A stretch of 56,625 nucleotides of DNA from an uncultured Anaerosolibacter sp. (GCA_937948705.1 CALECF010000021.1:1-56625); one strand, 5' to 3'; positions 26,220 through 34,588 are shown, counted from the stretch's first letter. The notes: generated from the letters alone by a model not told the origin. Numbers and translations are program-made.

Positions 26220-27596
26220 CTACTCCATCTGTGGTTTCGGTGATTTGCTTTCTTGATGTTTGTCTTCAAGTCTTCCAAGCTCCATAAATAACCAAATTCC
26301 TGTAATAACAGAAGATCCTAGATCAGCCACTGGTCCTGCCATCAACACACCCTTTAAACCAAAAAACCTTGGCAGGATCAGTAACCCAGGAATAAATATT
26401 ACAATTTGTCTTGAGAGACTTAGAAAGGCTGCCTGCTTTGGCTTCCCCACGGCTTGAAAGTAGTTTGCAGATATGATCTGGAAGCCTATAATCGGTAGAA
26501 AAGCTAAAAATATCCCTAATGCATAGCTTCCAGCATGAATCAAAGCTTGATCCGTCCTATTAAACATGGCGATTAATTGTATTGGAAACAACCTTGTTAT
26601 AACAAAGCCAATGGTTGTAATACCAGTAGCTGCTAGAACCGCAAGCTTTAATGCCTCTTTCACACGATTAAATTTTTTAGCACCATAATTATATCCTATT
26701 ATTGGCTGCACACCTTGATTTATTCCAAAAATTGGCATGAGTATTAATGTCATAATAATTGTCACAGTCCCCATGGCAGCAATATCTATATCACTCCCAT
26801 ACTGTATCAAGCTTCTATTCATAATCACATTTAGCAAACTAGCAGCGAGCTGCATCACAAAGGGTGCAGATCCAAAAGCCACTATTTTTCCTACCAATGC
26901 AGGATTTAATTTTAAGTTTACAAGGCGAATCTTCAGCATACTTCTGCCACCAAAGAAATACAACAACACCCATGCAGCCGAAACCCCTTGAGATAATATG
27001 GTTGCATAGGCTGCACCTCGAATACCCCAATCAAAAACAAAGATAAAAAGTGGATCTAGAATTGTATTCAGCACAGCACCAATTAACATAGTAAACATCG
27101 CAATTTTAGGATTTCCCTCTGCACGAATATAGTTATTCATACCGAAGCCAATTGACTGAAATACAGTCCCCCACAGAATAATACTCAAATAATCCTTTGC
27201 ATAGGGTAATACCGCCGCACTTGCACCAAATAATTTAAGAAGTGGTTCTAAAAATATGAGACCTGGTATAGCTATCACCATTGAAATCACGATAAGTAAT
27301 ACCATTCCATTTCCTACGATGAGTTCTGCCTCTTCTCGCTTCTGTTCTCCCAATTTGATAGACAGCAGAGATGTGGAACCAATGCCTACCAGCATGGCAC
27401 ATGCCATGATAACCAGCATGATAGGAAAGCCAATGGTAATACCCGCAATGCCCAGGGATCCTACCCCATTTCCAATAAAAATACGATCCACCATATTATA
27501 TAGTGCATTTACCAACATACCAATAATGGCTGGTACAGAAAACTTTAATAAAAGCTTCGATATTTTTTCTTCCCCTAATAACCTAGCTTGATCCAT
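26220..27596 (-). CDS. MATE-family multidrug/sodium antiporter
   Basis: About 458 aa, with twelve hydrophobic segments. The N-terminal half has LLLKFSVPAIIGMLVNALYNMVDRIFIGNGVG and the second half GINQGVQPIIGYNYGAKKF, both typical of the MepA-like MATE branch. It would export cationic drugs by Na+ or H+ antiport. ATG 27596 has AGGAG upstream, and the MarR gene ends 19 bp before it, so the pair is one operon under MarR control. Confidence 0.9.
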   Translation of the reverse strand: MDQARLLGEEKISKLLLKFSVPAIIGMLVNALYNMVDRIFIGNGVGSLGIAGITIGFPIMLVIMACAMLVGIGSTSLLSIKLGEQKREEAELIVGNGMVLLIVISMVIAIPGLIFLEPLLKLFGASAAVLPYAKDYLSIILWGTVFQSIGFGMNNYIRAEGNPKIAMFTMLIGAVLNTILDPLFIFVFDWGIRGAAYATILSQGVSAAWVLLYFFGGRSMLKIRLVNLKLNPALVGKIVAFGSAPFVMQLAASLLNVIMNRSLIQYGSDIDIAAMGTVTIIMTLILMPIFGINQGVQPIIGYNYGAKKFNRVKEALKLAVLAATGITTIGFVITRLFPIQLIAMFNRTDQALIHAGSYALGIFLAFLPIIGFQIISANYFQAVGKPKQAAFLSLSRQIVIFIPGLLILPRFFGLKGVLMAGPVADLGSSVITGIWLFMELGRLEDKHQESKSPKPQME

Positions 27597-27615
27597 AGAT
27601 ACACTCCTATTCCTA

Positions 27616-28059
27616 CTAAGAAAAATTTTCAATAATTTTTAGCAAATAGTTTTTTAGATTTTCAATTTCATCTTCCGTAAAATCCTTTATTCCTTTCTTT
27701 ATCGTTTCATTACTCAGGGATTCAAGGGTACCCATGAGTTGCTTAGATTTATCCGTAAGTACAATGATTTGCGATCTTCTATCATTAGGATTTTCTGTCC
27801 TTCGAACCCATCCTTGTTTCGTAAGTCTGTGAATAATACCTGAGATGGTAGGACGATCTGCATGTAACCGCTCCGCTATAGATGCCGGTGTAAGGCTGAT
27901 CAGTGTTTCATCCTTATTCTCATTGCAAAACACATCTCTAAGAACTGCGAATTGAGGTGAGGTAAGGCCTATATCACTCAATCTATTGTTCAATTCCCAT
28001 TTGGTTATCCTTGCAGCCTTATTGATCAAATATCCCAAATCATTGGTGATTCTCCCCAT
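27616..28059 (-). CDS. MarR-family transcriptional regulator
   Basis: 147 aa from ATG 28059 (TAGGAGGTAC upstream; the frame extends to 28128 without an SD). It is a winged helix-turn-helix with the MarR signature LTPASIAERLHADRPTISGIIHRL and the wing GWVRRTENPNDRRSQIIVLT. It probably represses its own operon and the MATE gene through the palindromes at 28104-28147, with release by the exporter's substrate. Confidence 0.9.
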   Translation of the reverse strand: MGRITNDLGYLINKAARITKWELNNRLSDIGLTSPQFAVLRDVFCNENKDETLISLTPASIAERLHADRPTISGIIHRLTKQGWVRRTENPNDRRSQIIVLTDKSKQLMGTLESLSNETIKKGIKDFTEDEIENLKNYLLKIIENFS

Positions 28060-28103
28060 AATCAAAGTACCTCCTATAAAAAACCATGGAAATATAAATC
28101 TAG

Positions 28104-28147
28104 TTAGCATGCTAATCATTTTTGACACTAATCATTAGTACACTAAT
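28104..28147. promoter_or_regulatory. MarR operator cluster
   Basis: There are three overlapping or adjacent palindromes: TTAGCATGCTAA (28104-28115), ACTAAT-C-ATTAGT (28127-28139) and ATTAGT-AC-ACTAAT (28134-28147). They lie directly downstream of the -10 box, over the expected start point, fitting repression. Confidence 0.7.
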
Positions 28148-28174
28148 TATATTCTAAATACCAAAGAATTTCAA
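28146..28174 (-). promoter_or_regulatory. Promoter of the marR-MATE operon
   Basis: -35 TTGAAA (28169-28174), a 17-bp spacer, and -10 TATAAT (28146-28151), the latter overlapping the third operator. Confidence 0.75.
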
Positions 28175-28191
28175 GAAATACAAAAAATACA

Positions 28192-28221
28192 AGAATGTCA
28201 GCAGTAGCCTACCGACATTCT
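28192..28221 (-). terminator. Terminator of the 92-aa gene
   Basis: AGAATGTC...GACATTCT with a 14-nt loop, then T-rich sequence on the minus strand, just behind the stop at 28229. Confidence 0.6.
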
Positions 28222-28228
28222 AAGACCG

Positions 28229-28507
28229 TTATGGATTCTCAATCTTTTCTTTCACATGATGATGCTCTAAAAACCTGGAAACTTCCTGCATCTCTTCTTC
28301 ATTCATCTCAAATCCATGGACAATCATTCCTTGTTCAAGCAATTCTATATAGTCTAAATGTACATCAACACCCCTTGTGTATACGGCTATTATATATGGC
28401 TCTGCTAATTCCCAGCGATTGGCCAGATCTTTGTCGAATTCTACATCTAGGGTAACTTCTACTGATTCCTCTAGATAATCTATTTCTCTAATCCTATTAA
28501 TTTTCAT
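28229..28507 (-). CDS. Hypothetical protein, 92 aa
   Basis: A small acidic soluble protein, with an N-terminal beta-rich part and a C-terminal helix ending HHHVKEKIENP. ATG 28507 lies about 10 nt behind AAGGAG; a GTG two codons earlier (28513) is also possible. I recognise no family. It follows the ktrA gene in the same direction with about 114 bp between. Confidence 0.55.
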   Translation of the reverse strand: MKINRIREIDYLEESVEVTLDVEFDKDLANRWELAEPYIIAVYTRGVDVHLDYIELLEQGMIVHGFEMNEEEMQEVSRFLEHHHVKEKIENP

Positions 28508-28627
28508 TGGCACTCTACTCCTTAAGATATTCTATATATAGCATACCCTTCTTCCGTTTGGTTCATTTATAGAATTTCTATAGCAACAAAACTTATTTCC
28601 CGCCCCATCAATAGAGGCGTACATGAT

Positions 28628-29278
28628 TTAAAATAACAAATCTAATTTTTGCAGCTCTTCCTTATATCCAATGACGACCAGAACGTCGCCCTTTTGAATA
28701 ATGTCCGAAGGGTTAGGTGCACTATTTAGTGTTTCCCCCCGTTTTATAATCAGTACATGAATTCCATACTTTTTTCTCAAATTCAATTCTTTTAAACTCT
28801 TTCCTTCCCACGCTTTCATGGCGGCTACCTCTAATATGCTATAATTTGATGCCAGTTCAATATTATCGAGTATATTAGAAGACATAAGACTATGGGCTAC
28901 TCGAATACCCATATCCCGTTCAGGAAATACAACTCTATCTGCACCAATTTTATAGAGCACCTTGGCTTGGAGTTCGTTTAACGCCTTCGCCACCACAAAT
29001 TTCACACCTAGCTCTTTTACCATGAGTGTCACAAGAATAGAGGATTGAATATCAGATCCTATGGCTACAATAGCCACATCAAAATTTCTAATTCCTAAGG
29101 ATTTAATTGAAGTCTCATCGGTAGCATCCACCTGTACGGCGTGGGTAACAAAATCACTTATTTCTTGTATTGCATCCTCATTCCTATCAATGGCCAGCAC
29201 ATCATACCCTGCTTCATATAAGGTCTTTGCCACACTAGATCCGAACCTTCCACAGCCAATAACAATAAACTGTCTCAC
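28628..29278 (-). CDS. ktrA: TrkA-family potassium uptake regulator (KtrA-like RCK protein)
   Basis: A 216-aa protein with an N-terminal RCK/Rossmann domain (GCGRFGSSVAKTL at 8-20, then the acidic end of beta2, AIDRNE) and a C-terminal TrkA_C domain (about 135-216). The length fits KtrA, the nucleotide- and c-di-AMP-controlled gate of the KtrB channel. No ktrB is adjacent, which is common. The ATG follows AGGTG. The long leader upstream ends in a strong terminator, so expression is probably attenuation-controlled. Confidence 0.88.
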   Translation of the reverse strand: MRQFIVIGCGRFGSSVAKTLYEAGYDVLAIDRNEDAIQEISDFVTHAVQVDATDETSIKSLGIRNFDVAIVAIGSDIQSSILVTLMVKELGVKFVVAKALNELQAKVLYKIGADRVVFPERDMGIRVAHSLMSSNILDNIELASNYSILEVAAMKAWEGKSLKELNLRKKYGIHVLIIKRGETLNSAPNPSDIIQKGDVLVVIGYKEELQKLDLLF

Positions 29279-29382
29279 ATAAACACCTCTTCATCAAATT
29301 TGTCTGCACATTGACTCCATTTTTTATTCTCTGTACAATGTCTTGTGTCCAACTGATTCTGACTTCTCTAAACCATAAAAAA

Positions 29383-29428
29383 ACCTCTAACACAATTTTA
29401 TCCAAATAGATAAAACTATGCTAAAGGT
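29383..29428 (-). terminator. Attenuator-type terminator in the ktrA leader
   Basis: A 20-bp stem (29409-29428 with 29383-29402, four G-U pairs) and a 6-nt loop, followed by seven U. It lies between the structured leader and ktrA. Confidence 0.85.
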
Positions 29429-29433
29429 ATTAC

Positions 29434-29522
29434 TTCTTTGAAAAATCAAAGGATAAAGCCAGACGGTATTTAGTCTCACAAATGTTGGCTTTATCAACCC
29501 AGTCGGGCAGTTGCTCCCCTTT
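29434..29522 (-). ncRNA. Structured leader of ktrA, candidate riboswitch of unrecognised class
   Basis: On the minus strand, AAAGG (from 29522) and CCTTT (29448-29452) close a junction. It holds hairpin CAA-CTG-CCC-GACT-GGGTTG and a 10-bp stem GATAAAGCCA/TGGCTTTATC with a large loop. A separate hairpin, CTTTGA-TTTT-TCAAAG, overlaps the closing strand, and then the terminator follows. KtrA genes in Bacillus are under ydaO (c-di-AMP) control, but I do not see that consensus here. Confidence 0.6.
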
Positions 29523-29553
29523 AACAGAAAAATCATAATATACTTGTAGCATC

Positions 29554-29582
29554 AATATATCATGATTTATCTCATATCTCAA
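29554..29582 (-). promoter_or_regulatory. Promoter of the ktrA leader
   Basis: -35 TTGAGA (29577-29582), a 17-bp spacer, and -10 TATATT (29554-29559). Transcription would start about 25 nt before the structured element. Confidence 0.65.
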
Positions 29583-29676
29583 TAGTTCCTAGTATCTCAT
29601 CTATTCGTATTTATTATAACTGTCACCGTTTACTACTTATACAGTACAGGGTTTTATCTCTTCATTGATATAATTT

Positions 29677-30903
29677 TTAGTGAATATCTTCTCGCAATAG
29701 AGGCATGCTCATACATCGTGGACCGCCTCTTCCCCTTGATAATTCATAGGAATCAAACTCTAAAACCTCGACATGATTTCTTCTCAGTGCGTCATTGGTA
29801 ACATAATTTCGATCATAGCACACCACTTTACCTGGGGCTATGGCCAAGGTATTGCTTCCATCACTCCATTGTTCTCTTCCCGCTGCGATATAGTCTCCAT
29901 CTCCGCATCGAATTAAATGAACCTCTGGCAGATTAAGATATTTCTTTAGTATATCTTCAAGTTTGCTCGCTTCATAGGAAATATGATAATCATTCCCTTT
30001 CTTCCTCTTAATGCTATAAACATCTAAAGGCGCCTCTATTCCGGGATATATGGTAAACTTGTCGAAATCAACCATGGTAAATACAGTATCAAGATGCATA
30101 TAAGCCCTTGTTTTAGGAATATCGAATGCCAATACTACTTCAAACGATTCATCTGACACCAGTAAATTGTGAGCTACCCTCTCAATAGCAATTGGATCTG
30201 TCCTCTCACTTATTCCAATTGCCACCACCTTGTCTGATAGCACTAAAATATCCCCCCCTTCAATAGGATGGGTCTTATCTCTATTGTACCACCGAGGTAC
30301 ACCCTTAAAACTTGGATGATGGTCAAAAAGGTATTTGGCAAAAAGTGTTTCCCGATTTCTGGTTGTGGATGCCATTACATTTAAAGTAATACCATTTCCA
30401 ATAGAGGCGAAGGGATCTCGTTGGAAATATAGATTTGGAATAGGATCTAGATAAAATGGATACGGGTTTTTTACCATATCCCCAAGGGCTTTCGGTTGAA
30501 TATGCTGCAACGCTTCTTTCCGTACACCTTCTATACACTTTTCTATCATTTTTTGAGGCCCCATCGGATCAAAAAACTCCTGCAATGCATCCTGAAGACC
30601 TGGTGTAGTAATCTTTGCCTCCACCATAAAATCTAATAGAAATTGTTTTCTTACTTCACTATCCACTAGCACTTCTGCCATTAAGTCCGTTAGATATAGA
30701 ACTTCAACGCCTTCGTTTCTCATAATCTGGGCGAATTGATCATGCTCTTTTTGAGCCTGTTTTAGATAAGCAATCTCATCAAATAATAATCGCCTTAAAT
30801 ATTCCGGAACAATATTTTCAATCTCTCCACCTGGACGATGGAGTAGTACTTTTCTCAACTTTCCAACTTCATTCTTTACGTGGATACTAGGATTAGAGTG
30901 CAT
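29677..30903 (-). CDS. arcA: Arginine deiminase
   Basis: A 408-aa enzyme that converts arginine to citrulline plus ammonia, the first step of the ADI energy pathway. Signatures are FQRDPFASIG (about 164), EGGDIL (about 215), HLDTVFTMVD (about 272) and the catalytic Cys in RGGPRCMSMPL (C397). The length is normal. No arcB, arcC or arcD is adjacent. Ammonia release could help cytoplasmic pH control. The ATG has AGAGGGAGAG upstream. Confidence 0.94.
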   Translation of the reverse strand: MHSNPSIHVKNEVGKLRKVLLHRPGGEIENIVPEYLRRLLFDEIAYLKQAQKEHDQFAQIMRNEGVEVLYLTDLMAEVLVDSEVRKQFLLDFMVEAKITTPGLQDALQEFFDPMGPQKMIEKCIEGVRKEALQHIQPKALGDMVKNPYPFYLDPIPNLYFQRDPFASIGNGITLNVMASTTRNRETLFAKYLFDHHPSFKGVPRWYNRDKTHPIEGGDILVLSDKVVAIGISERTDPIAIERVAHNLLVSDESFEVVLAFDIPKTRAYMHLDTVFTMVDFDKFTIYPGIEAPLDVYSIKRKKGNDYHISYEASKLEDILKKYLNLPEVHLIRCGDGDYIAAGREQWSDGSNTLAIAPGKVVCYDRNYVTNDALRRNHVEVLEFDSYELSRGRGGPRCMSMPLLREDIH

Positions 30904-30979
30904 ACAATCTCTCCCTCTTTGTTATCTTATGTGTTTTAGTTTCCCCCCTTTTTTTCGGATTATGAGTAATTCTAACCCA

Positions 30980-31747
30980 TTAATTTACGAGGTTCTTATC
31001 ATACAATTGTAATAGCCCTGCTTCTTCTATCTTTTCCTGCAAAACTTTTACATCTGTTATATAAAGATTTTCTTTTTTCATTCTCTCAAAATAGATAGAT
31101 CCGGCAAAGGTGAACTTCAATAGATCTCCACCGTCTTCATGCATTCGCCTATTGGAATAAGAAATAAAATCTCCAATAGCCAGTTGTTCTGGTAACTCAA
31201 TCAGTTCCATATTCAAAGCTTCCCGTACAGCAATATGTCCAGCCAAATATCCAGTCACAATGGCTTCTGTATGGCCAATATAAAATCCGCTTTTTTCCCC
31301 TGCGGTGAATAAATTACTTAGCCCACTTACCTTCATAGAATTATCTCTGGGTGCGATCGAAAGATGTCTAATGGAATTTGCAACCCCTGCAGAATAAGGA
31401 TCTTCAAACTTAGCATTCTCAAATCCTCTAATCGCCCTCAATCGCTCTAAAGGATAATACGGTGCCATCAACTTTGCATGGCCTGTATCCAGCCTGTGTC
31501 CAGGAAAATCAATATTCTTATGTCTTGAATATCGATCGGTGAGTTCAAAGAGTTCTCCCCCACCCATTAAAATAGACTCCTCAGCTGCAGTATAACGGCC
31601 ATTATTTCTGGTTAACCCACCCACATTCCCAAGGCCAAGGAGCAAGTCTGTTCTTTCGAGAATGGTCACTTCAGCACCTGCTTTTCTTGCACTAATCGCT
31701 GCAGCGCATCCTACCCAACCGCCGCCGATCACAATTACTTTAGTCAT
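30980..31747 (-). pseudogene. FAD-dependent oxidoreductase, probable internal in-frame deletion
   Basis: 255 aa from ATG 31747 (GAGGAGG upstream). The N-terminus is a Rossmann FAD-binding motif (VIVIGGGWVGCAAAISARKAG) with E at the end of strand 2. The C-terminal half has SGLSNLFTAGEKSGFYIGHTEAIVTGYLAG, the second FAD contact. Relatives I know of this GidA-like type are about 430-450 aa. Here IDFPGH joins directly to LDTGHAKLM, so about 180 residues of the middle appear to be missing. The frame is intact, so it may still be translated, but activity is doubtful. Confidence 0.65.
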
Positions 31748-31877
31748 CTTAGTCCTCCTCATGATTTTACTTTTATGCACATCCCAACATTCATCAACGC
31801 CCTGTATCTATTGGACTACGTATTGTTTTTATTAGATTTTAATATGTACTATTACTATCAAAGAAAATTTCTAAGCA

Positions 31878-31910
31878 AATCACCCATCATGGAGTTGATG
31901 GGTGATTTAT
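31878..31910. other. Strong hairpin between divergent genes
   Basis: AAATCACCCATCA-5 nt-TTGATGGGTGATTT, a 13-bp stem, lies between the divergent FAD-oxidoreductase and cwlD genes, where no terminator is needed. It may be in the cwlD leader. Confidence 0.5.
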
Positions 31911-31974
31911 CAATAATATATTTTTATTGTTTTGCATAGGATATATGATTAAAATTCATTGAAGGGTGAGCTAG

Positions 31975-32715
31975 ATGGTGAGAAGAGTCATTATAATTAC
32001 TGTGCAAATCCGAGTAATAGTACTAATTCTAAGCCTTTTTATTTTTCTAATAGGTCTGCTGTGCCTAAACAATCATTATGAATTCATTCATACCCTATCC
32101 AATTTCACGTATAGTCATATTGTTGTGATTGATCCTGGTCATGGGGGCATAGATTGTGGAACATCCCAGGGCAATATCCTTGAGAAAGACCTTAATCTTA
32201 AGCTAGCCCTAAGGGTAGAAAAGCTTCTTCAAAAACAAAAAATTAAAGTAATTCTTACAAGAAACAAGGATGTGTCTCTGGAAAATCAGAGCACCCTTAC
32301 AGCCACGAGATATAAAAGAGATTTGGATGCAAGAAAGACTATAATAAACAACAGCCGCCCAAATCTTTTTGTCAGTATACATACAGATGCCCGTCCTGAT
32401 GAGCCCACTGCCAGTGGTATAGGAATTTTTTATTTTCCTAAATCGGAGCCTAGTAAAATAATTGCCCATAAAGTCCATAGTGCTGTAGATGAAGTCATAT
32501 ATAAAAAGCATTTGAAACAAACCGAAAAGATGATTCCCATAGCACCTGGTGATTATTATATATTGCGGGAAACGAAACCCCCAGGCATTCTTATCGAAAC
32601 AGGTTTTTTAACCAATAGCACAGATCTATACCGTTTACAAAATGAAGAATATCAAGCCCAACTGGCCCTGGCCATAAGTAAAGGTATTGTCCTGGCCTTA
32701 AAAAATAATCCCTAA
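31975..32715 (+). CDS. cwlD: N-acetylmuramoyl-L-alanine amidase, CwlD-like
   Basis: A 246-aa protein with an N-terminal signal/anchor helix (about 8-28) and an Amidase_3 domain: VIDPGHGGIDCGTS (zinc His), the Glu in EKDLNL, SIHTDA (second His) and a catalytic E near ILIETGFLTN. CwlD removes the side peptide to allow muramic-lactam formation in spore cortex, so it suggests a spore former. ATG 31975 has AAGGGTGAG upstream. The third canonical segment, SIHTDARPDEPTASG, is complete. Confidence 0.88.
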   Translation: MVRRVIIITVQIRVIVLILSLFIFLIGLLCLNNHYEFIHTLSNFTYSHIVVIDPGHGGIDCGTSQGNILEKDLNLKLALRVEKLLQKQKIKVILTRNKDVSLENQSTLTATRYKRDLDARKTIINNSRPNLFVSIHTDARPDEPTASGIGIFYFPKSEPSKIIAHKVHSAVDEVIYKKHLKQTEKMIPIAPGDYYILRETKPPGILIETGFLTNSTDLYRLQNEEYQAQLALAISKGIVLALKNNP

Positions 32716-32800
32716 GCATTCTTTCTATATATACATTTGTTCTCTATGCACTTGAAGCAAGATATACAATCCAGCATATCCCCATGAAATGTTAAAATAA

Positions 32801-33781
32801 TTATTTCAAACTAAATACGATCATTTCATATACATACCCTGACAGAATACCACCCAAATATACAAAACCCACATAGTAGAGGATTGCCCTCTTCTTTAAA
32901 ATTGTGGCCATTCCTGCGATCACCGGAACGCCAGTTGCCTTTCCTGTGATGAGAAAAGCCATCATTGCCCCTTCCCCTGCACCAGCATTCAGAAACGACT
33001 TCATCAGTGGTAACGCCGCTGACCCTGATACATAAAGAGGCAATCCTAATGTAGCGCTTAACGGGATAGAATACGTTTTTTCATCGCTAAATAGAAGCAT
33101 AATCCATTCTTTTGGAATCATCATTTCAACTACTTTTCCTATCGCAATAAAAATAACAAATGCTAGGAGTATCTTCTTAAATCCTGTTTCAAACAGCTCT
33201 CTCAAAAAAGAATCTAACTTATATCGGGTTATCCAGTTCCTGCTTTGTTCAACGCTATCAACCGTTGAACAACACGTGGCTGTCTTATTCACTCCATCAT
33301 TACCTGTATTGCAACAGCTCTCTTTTTTACTTACCATCAGTCGAAACTGGTTATGAAAAAAGTTTGTTCGCTGACTTAAATAATGGGCAATAAAGCCCGC
33401 CGATACCCCTAGAATTATCGATGCAACAAGGACTGCCATGGCGAAATGGGACCCAAAAAAGGCTGATTGAAATAAAAATTCTGACGGACTTGTCAAAGGA
33501 GATGATACTAAGAAAGCCATGACAGGTCCCCAAGGCATTGCCGAAATAAACATTGATAACAATACTGCCATGGTTCCACAGGCACATAGAGGTGTAAAAG
33601 CACCAAAGGCCACTGACCCTGGAACGGATATCATGGGATTCCTTTCAATATATTTCTGTAATTTTTCTGAATCTACATATACACTGAGACTAACTGAAGT
33701 TAAAATTCCTATGAGCAATATGAACCAATCTGCCTTTAAATAACCAATCACTGCCATGAAAACTTCTGTGAAAATATTCAT
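32801..33781 (-). CDS. DUF318/UPF0718 permease, ArsP-like
   Basis: A 326-aa protein with about eight membrane segments in two halves. The first-half motif GAFTPLCACGTMAVLL and the second-half SGSAALPLMKSF are those of the ArsP/DUF318 permeases, which export trivalent organoarsenicals in characterised cases. The central loop has paired cysteines (CCNTGNDG..., CCST) that could bind a soft metal(loid). ATG 33781 has the better SD spacing; an earlier ATG abuts the SD. It lies behind an ArsR regulator with a matching operator between the genes. Confidence 0.85.
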   Translation of the reverse strand: MNIFTEVFMAVIGYLKADWFILLIGILTSVSLSVYVDSEKLQKYIERNPMISVPGSVAFGAFTPLCACGTMAVLLSMFISAMPWGPVMAFLVSSPLTSPSEFLFQSAFFGSHFAMAVLVASIILGVSAGFIAHYLSQRTNFFHNQFRLMVSKKESCCNTGNDGVNKTATCCSTVDSVEQSRNWITRYKLDSFLRELFETGFKKILLAFVIFIAIGKVVEMMIPKEWIMLLFSDEKTYSIPLSATLGLPLYVSGSAALPLMKSFLNAGAGEGAMMAFLITGKATGVPVIAGMATILKKRAILYYVGFVYLGGILSGYVYEMIVFSLK

Positions 33782-33837
33782 TGGAACCATCTCCTTTATT
33801 TATTGAGTTATTTTTAAAAACTATTCCATTTGCGTTA

Positions 33838-33853
33838 ATCAACTTTTTTTGAT
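33838..33853. promoter_or_regulatory. ArsR-type operator 3 (between arsR and permease)
   Basis: ATCAA-N6-TTGAT inside a longer inverted repeat (GTTAATCAA...TTGATTAAC, 33834-33857). The geometry is identical to the two boxes upstream of arsR. Confidence 0.65.
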
Positions 33854-33875
33854 TAACAGTTCAAAAAATTTAGAA

Positions 33876-34190
33876 TCATCCTTCAGGCCTAAAAATGCAA
33901 CATAGTTTTTCAGATAGAAGATTACTTACTTCTTCATGGTTTATCTCATAATAACTCCAGGTACCCTTTGTTTCCTTTTCGATCAACTGGGCATCTAAAA
34001 GAATCTTCAAATGATAAGATAGCTTAGATTGAGGCATATCCATCATTTCACATAAATCACATACGCAGGTCTTTCCCTTTTGGCACAAAATATGTAAAAG
34101 CTGAAGCCTCTTTTTATCGCCTAATGACTTAAACTTCATCTCATACCTGTCAAGATAATCTTCGGGAAGCATGTCGGAACCTTTAAGCAT
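33876..34190 (-). CDS. ArsR/SmtB-family metalloregulator
   Basis: A 104-aa winged-helix repressor with TCVCDLCEMMDMPQSKLSYHLKIL. C42, C44 and C47 sit in the recognition-helix CVCDLC motif, as in the As(III)/Sb(III)-sensing ArsR. The ATG has TAGGAG upstream. It most likely represses its own promoter and the downstream permease, with derepression by trivalent arsenic or antimony. Confidence 0.92.
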   Translation of the reverse strand: MLKGSDMLPEDYLDRYEMKFKSLGDKKRLQLLHILCQKGKTCVCDLCEMMDMPQSKLSYHLKILLDAQLIEKETKGTWSYYEINHEEVSNLLSEKLCCIFRPEG

Positions 34191-34207
34191 ATTTTAACAC
34201 TCCTATC

Positions 34208-34223
34208 ATCAAAAATATTTGAT
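34208..34223. promoter_or_regulatory. ArsR-type operator 1
   Basis: ATCAA-N6-TTGAT just downstream of the arsR -10 box, over the expected start of transcription. Confidence 0.75.
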
Positions 34224-34229
34224 GTATTA

Positions 34230-34258
34230 ATTATAAAACATATATAAATAGATGTAAA
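34230..34258 (-). promoter_or_regulatory. Promoter of arsR-permease
   Basis: -35 TTTACA (34253-34258), a 17-bp spacer, and -10 TATAAT (34230-34235), bracketed by ArsR-type boxes. Confidence 0.75.
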
Positions 34259-34266
34259 GTATTTTC

Positions 34267-34282
34267 ATCAAAATAAATTGAT
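34267..34282. promoter_or_regulatory. ArsR-type operator 2
   Basis: ATCAA-N6-TTGAT upstream of the -35 box, with the same spacing as the other two. From here to 34495 I see no credible gene; see the finding on a start-less minus-strand frame. Confidence 0.65.
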
Positions 34283-34495
34283 TTATTTTATTCCTATGTT
34301 TTCATAATGCTCTCTTATACCAAATATCATCTCATCCGTATAAAGCTAACAATAAAGGTCACTGTCAGTATAATCAACATGGATATATACCCATATAACA
34401 ATCCTTTTTTAAAGGACACTTTTTTGCTTATCTTAGGGTCTCCCTCAATTACGAATGACTTAGAAATATATTATGCCATTACAGGAATAAATTAA

Positions 34496-34537
34496 AATAT
34501 AAGAGAGATAGGAATATTTACCTATCTCTCTTATATT
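34496..34537 (-). terminator. Terminator of the uxa operon
   Basis: Arms AATATAAGAGAGATAGG and CCTATCTCTCTTATATT (17 bp) with an 8-nt loop, about 50 bp behind the uxaA stop; usable in both directions. Confidence 0.75.
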
Positions 34538-34588
34538 GATTCTATGCCTAGACGAAACTCTCTATTCCAGGAGGACCTATTGTATTTG

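Noticed and set aside
29434..29522. Assignment of the ktrA leader to yybP-ykoY because it also begins AAAGGGGAG
   Set aside because: The second conserved arm (GCAAGA before CC) is missing and the stem arrangement differs.
34307..34495. 62-codon plus-strand frame downstream of the ArsR operators
   Set aside because: It has no SD and no motif, and the peptide looks random; the opposite strand carries a more protein-like frame.
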